A stretch of 64,000 nucleotides of DNA, from positions 68,974,815-69,038,814 of the forward strand of contig NC_133531.1 in NCBI RefSeq assembly GCF_048544455.1, given 5' to 3'. The notes under the pieces were generated by a model that was given only the letters and a program-made list of their open reading frames with translations, ran no database searches and was not told the DNA's origin. The stretch's first letter is position 1, and each line of letters begins with the position of its first letter. Source of the DNA: Silene latifolia. Lineage: Eukaryota > Streptophyta > Magnoliopsida > Caryophyllales > Caryophyllaceae. The translations under genes and the position numbers were made by a program. Shown here one piece after another: positions 60,931 through 64,000 of this stretch.

Positions 60931-61446
60931 AACCAACTTTTTTGATTATGTTCAAGGTGAAGTTGATGTAACGGAAAGTCTTATGTTATGATGTTATTTC
61001 ATAGATTTATTTTTTGATAATGTGAAAAGTACAAAGAAAATATTAAAAATGCAATGCAATCGAAACGTATTATTAAAATTGGATTCATACGGTATTAGTT
61101 TGATTTGAATTTTATGGGTAAGGTAAAAAGTTATTTTGCTCAATCGTTTTGGATGAATTGTTAATAAATATATAAAATACAGTAACCAAGTTGCCTAGTC
61201 ATCCTACAACATGTCGATTTTATAAAAAAAGATAAAAAGTAATATGAGAAGCTTGCGTACAACGCACGCGGCGGTAAACTACTGAATAATATTCACAATT
61301 CGATAAAACCACTGAAAGACGTTATATACTGTAAACATATGCTTTATTCAAACACTCTTAGTAATATACGGAGTACAAATTACACGCTTTGTAATATTTA
61401 ATTATACATATGCTTTTATTCAAACAACGCTTTTTAGTAAAGTACA

Positions 61447-61854
61447 CTAAACAGTAAATTCGTCGCTCGAAGTAGCCACTACTTCGACCGTTTCATAGGC
61501 CATCTGACGTTTCAGCTGATTGTATTTTTGCTCTAACCTATGATAATTATGTTTAACATATTGTAGATCATAGAAATTGAAATCAAGAACATCAATTTCA
61601 TACACATCGCAAATAAATTTCATTGCTTTTCGAGTGCAATTTTGTTCTGATGGACCAATAAGTCTTGATGGGCTACCAATAAATTTAGCACATTTGGGAG
61701 GATTTCCGATTCCATGTATCTGGACATAAGCTCTTATCTCGTCATGAGTGACAGCGTGTATTCCATATTCTGCAGGTGCTAATTTGATCTGATTTAAAGT
61801 AGCATTCAACACGGTTTTAAGATTAACTTCCACACAAACTCGAGATGTATCCAT
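61447..61854 (-). CDS. Unidentified 135-residue protein, possible terminal exon
   Basis: The frame starts MDTSRVCVEVNLKTVLNATL and ends ...TSSDEFTV with its own stop. I do not recognise the family. The middle (AEYGIHAV, AYVQIHGIGNPP, RKAMKFICDVYEI) has the Ala/Lys-rich end and spacing loosely like a double-stranded-RNA-binding fold, but that is weak. The last third is Tyr/Gln-rich and probably helical. Upstream on the minus strand is a 10-T tract ending in CTAG (61860-61872), a good 3' splice acceptor, so the ATG may be inside a later exon of a longer gene. Codon use looks like coding DNA. It lies to the right of a Helitron-like end and in the same orientation, so it may be a captured gene piece. 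Confidence 0.5.
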   Translation of the reverse strand: MDTSRVCVEVNLKTVLNATLNQIKLAPAEYGIHAVTHDEIRAYVQIHGIGNPPKCAKFIGSPSRLIGPSEQNCTRKAMKFICDVYEIDVLDFNFYDLQYVKHNYHRLEQKYNQLKRQMAYETVEVVATSSDEFTV

Positions 61855-61995
61855 CAATTCTAGAAAAAAAAACAAAGCAATTCATCCGTTAGTTAATGTT
61901 ATATGTTAAAGAAACAGACACATGAAAAAAAAAATTATAGATATACCCATTATGTGCAGGTCGATTGTAATAAGTATTCGATGTATAAGACATGC

Positions 61996-61996
61996 A

Positions 61997-62041
<45 letters not shown>
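61996..62041. repeat. (TA)n microsatellite
   Basis: About 22 TA dinucleotides in a row, flanked by TATG. It lies between the minus-strand ORF and the CT-rich leader to its right. Confidence 0.95.
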
Positions 62042-62044
<3 letters not shown>

Positions 62045-62636
62045 GAGGCAAGATCCGGTGAGTTTGCCACTTTTCGTGAGTTACCCCTACGTATATATAC
62101 AATTGACCTAACAAAACCAATTGTTCACAATCATATTTCACACAGCAAACAAACTAAACTACGTACTCTCTCTCTCCTCTCTTTCTCTCTCTACTTTACC
62201 ATCAAAACTCTGTTGCTCTATTGCGATCAAAAAAATCGCACAAAAATTCTTCACTGATCAACAAATTCATCAATTCTTCACATATTTTTTTGTAAATTCC
62301 AGAAGTTTACACAAAATTCAGTCACAATTTGGAATAATTCAATTGAAACTATCAAATTTTTTCTTAATACCCAAATTTCGGAAAACCCTAACTCTTCAAA
62401 TCAAAACGAAGGTATGAATATTTGTTACAATTTAATATTTTATACTCGAATAACTGCAGTATTTGAATCAAATAAAAAATTCTTATGATTTTTGTGTTTT
62501 TTTCATGTTTAATAACATTAGTATTTCGATTAATTGCATATTTTTTTGGTGATTTGCAGGTGGAATGACGTTGATCGAACATGGATAATTGATGCTTAAT
62601 GGAATAATTGAAGTCGTGTAATAGAATAACTGATGT
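62042..62636 (+). other. CT-rich leader-like sequence with splice-like sites, no coding frame
   Basis: A TATA-like 'tatatatac' at 62092 is followed by CT-rich text (62165-62197) and 'aaccctaactcttcaaatca' like a plant 5' UTR. A good donor 'gaag/gtatga' occurs at about 62410-62411 and an acceptor 'gatttgcag' at 62552-62560. No protein frame follows. A second near-copy of the acceptor region ('tttggtgatttgcaggt') is at 62946-62963. It may be a transcribed transposon leader or a captured promoter. Confidence 0.4.
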
Positions 62637-63250
62637 TGTATGATAGAATAATTAAGTTACTATAATAAAATAACTTGTTTATTGAGAATAATGTTCTCTG
62701 GTATGTATAATTATTTTAATGTAGAAACTCAGTTATTTTAATGTAGAAACTCAGTTATTGTAATGTAGAAACTCAGGTATTGTAATGTGGAAAATCTGAT
62801 ATTTGTAATTATTGTAATGCAAAAACTCTGTTATTGTAATGAATAAAGTCAGTTATTCTATATGTGATTCAGTTATTCACTCGTGAGTTATAGTTATTTT
62901 ACAATCCAGTTACTTCTTGGGTGTTCTGTTAAGTTATATTCTGTGTTTTGGTGATTTGCAGGTTGAGTCACGATATACGCGGATAATTGACGTTCAATGG
63001 AAAATTGATGTATATACTTGGTCATTTTTTGTTAGCTTTCATCTTGTTTAATTGATTAACTTAGTTAATGCAATTTAAAGAAACTCAGTTATTGTAATGT
63101 AAAAACTCTGATATTTGTAGTTATTTCAATGTAGAAACTCAATTATTGTAATGTAGAAACTCAGTTATTGTAATGTAAAACTTTGGTATTTTTAATTATT
63201 ATAATGCAGAAACTCGGTTATTGTAATAAGTAAATCGTGTTATTGTATTG
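62637..63250. repeat. Degenerate 22-bp minisatellite, two blocks
   Basis: Units built on 'taatgtagaaactcagttat' recur at about 62715-62850 and at about 63066-63245, with decay at the edges. Between the blocks lies the splice-acceptor-like phrase also present at 62552, so a larger duplication of about 390 bp containing acceptor plus minisatellite is likely. No coding sequence was seen. Confidence 0.75.
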
Positions 63251-63425
63251 AGATGAAACCCAAATATATTCAAATTTCTATCCCGTTTTTGTTTTCATCT
63301 TGTTTAATTGAATAGCTAGTTATTTTCATTCAATCAATAATTGAGATTGGTTAATGCAAATAGCAAAATCCGAAAAATGAAATAATAATATATAACAAGG
63401 TTAAAAAAACCACTTACTTTCATTA

Positions 63426-63768
63426 GAGCAAGTCCAATGGTGTAGCTTAGGGACTTGCTTGCAATTTCATAAAATTGCAAGTTAGTTGCTACACCATTGG
63501 AGAAGGTTTTGTAAATTAGTTTGGCTTAAGCTAGTAGCTTCATCAAGCTACTTGCTTAGATGGGTCCACTTACCAAACAACCAATAGAAAATTAGCTTCA
63601 ATAATTTTTTATTTATTCTTATTATTTGATTTACAATTTTTTATGTTTAGAAAAAATAATTTTCTAATAAACCATTGGAATAGTTTACTAGCTTAGAATG
63701 GTATTAGCTTAATGGGATGAGGTGGAATTGTTAAGCTAGTTGATTGTTGCTTACCATTGTACTTGCTC
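63426..63768. mobile_element. PIF/Harbinger-like (Tourist-type) MITE
   Basis: A 343-bp element with terminal inverted repeats GAGCAAGTCCAATGGT (left) and the complement of 'accattgtacttgctc' (right, one mismatch). It is flanked by TTA on both sides (63423-63425 and 63769-63771), the TSD of this superfamily. The interior is AT-rich, with a second inverted word near each end ('gtagctta' / 'taagctag'). It carries no transposase. Confidence 0.88.
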
Positions 63769-63771
63769 TTA

Positions 63772-64000
63772 TATAACTATTTTGTTTTCAACACATTACA
63801 CTTAAACATCTCCAACAAATTATATCTATGCATCATCATAAAATACATCTATAAACATTTTAATTAATACATCTAACGATAGTAACATCATAAATATTAC
63901 ATTTATTTATCTCCAATATAATGTCTAAATGTATTTCTTCCAACGAGAACTGTGTCTTGCCGTTGTTTTCGCGTTTCTTTCACCAGTATTTCTCCCCGAC
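63772..64000. other. AT-rich end of window, nothing recognised
   Basis: Short AT-rich stretch with 'acatcta' words and a GC-richer last 60 bases. No gene can be supported before the window ends. Confidence 0.4.

Noticed and set aside
62121..62417. 98-codon frame in the leader-like region
   Set aside because: Ser/Leu-rich translation of CT-rich DNA, no motif and no good start context; kept only as a possible untranslated leader.

Overview
The window looks like transposon-dense, probably heterochromatic, nuclear DNA of a flowering plant. The evidence is a plant L1 LINE with a DUF4283-type ORF1, two Athila-like LTR elements primed by tRNA-Asp, a chromodomain Ty3/gypsy element, nested Copia elements primed by tRNA-Met, CACTA, Mutator-like, hAT-like, Stowaway-like and Harbinger-like fragments and a probable Helitron end. 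Caryophyllales is my guess only. I found no confident host gene. The single candidate is a 135-codon ORF at 61447-61854 that may be an exon captured by a transposon. Almost every element is broken.

Layout: 1-11.2 kb is an AT-rich complex repeat split by a 5.3 kb LINE with a 14-bp target-site duplication (TSD). 11.2-20.9 kb holds decayed gypsy LTR fragments with (AAT)n and (GTT)n expansions, a CACTA left end and two MITEs. 20.9-36 kb is a nest: a minus-strand chromodomain gypsy element is cut in its RT by a plus-strand gypsy LTR, beside which sits an 8.4 kb Athila-like element with gag and protease but no pol. 36-56.9 kb is a second nest: an Athila-like gag is cut by a 17.7 kb insertion (TSD TAGAC), which is a decayed Copia element holding another Copia element (TSD CATAT). 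56.9-60.7 kb has more gypsy LTRs carrying a large-palindrome MITE and an hAT-like element with a tRNA-like segment. 60.7-64 kb has a LINE relic, a probable Helitron terminus, the unidentified ORF, AT-rich minisatellites and a Harbinger-like MITE.

The most unusual signal is shared by three unrelated LTR-retrotransposon families in the window. Each carries short CG-centred palindromes or dyads arranged in pairs whose starts lie exactly 21 bp apart, two turns of the DNA helix. The first Athila-like element has eleven such pairs (GTCGATCGAC), in both LTRs, inside gag and in the 3' non-coding part. The second Athila-like LTR has three pairs (CGAGCG/CGCTCG), and the chromodomain gypsy LTR has two pairs (ACTCGATCGAGT) plus one at 19 bp. 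I know of no description of this geometry. All coordinates and comparisons were read by eye; no alignment or database search was run.
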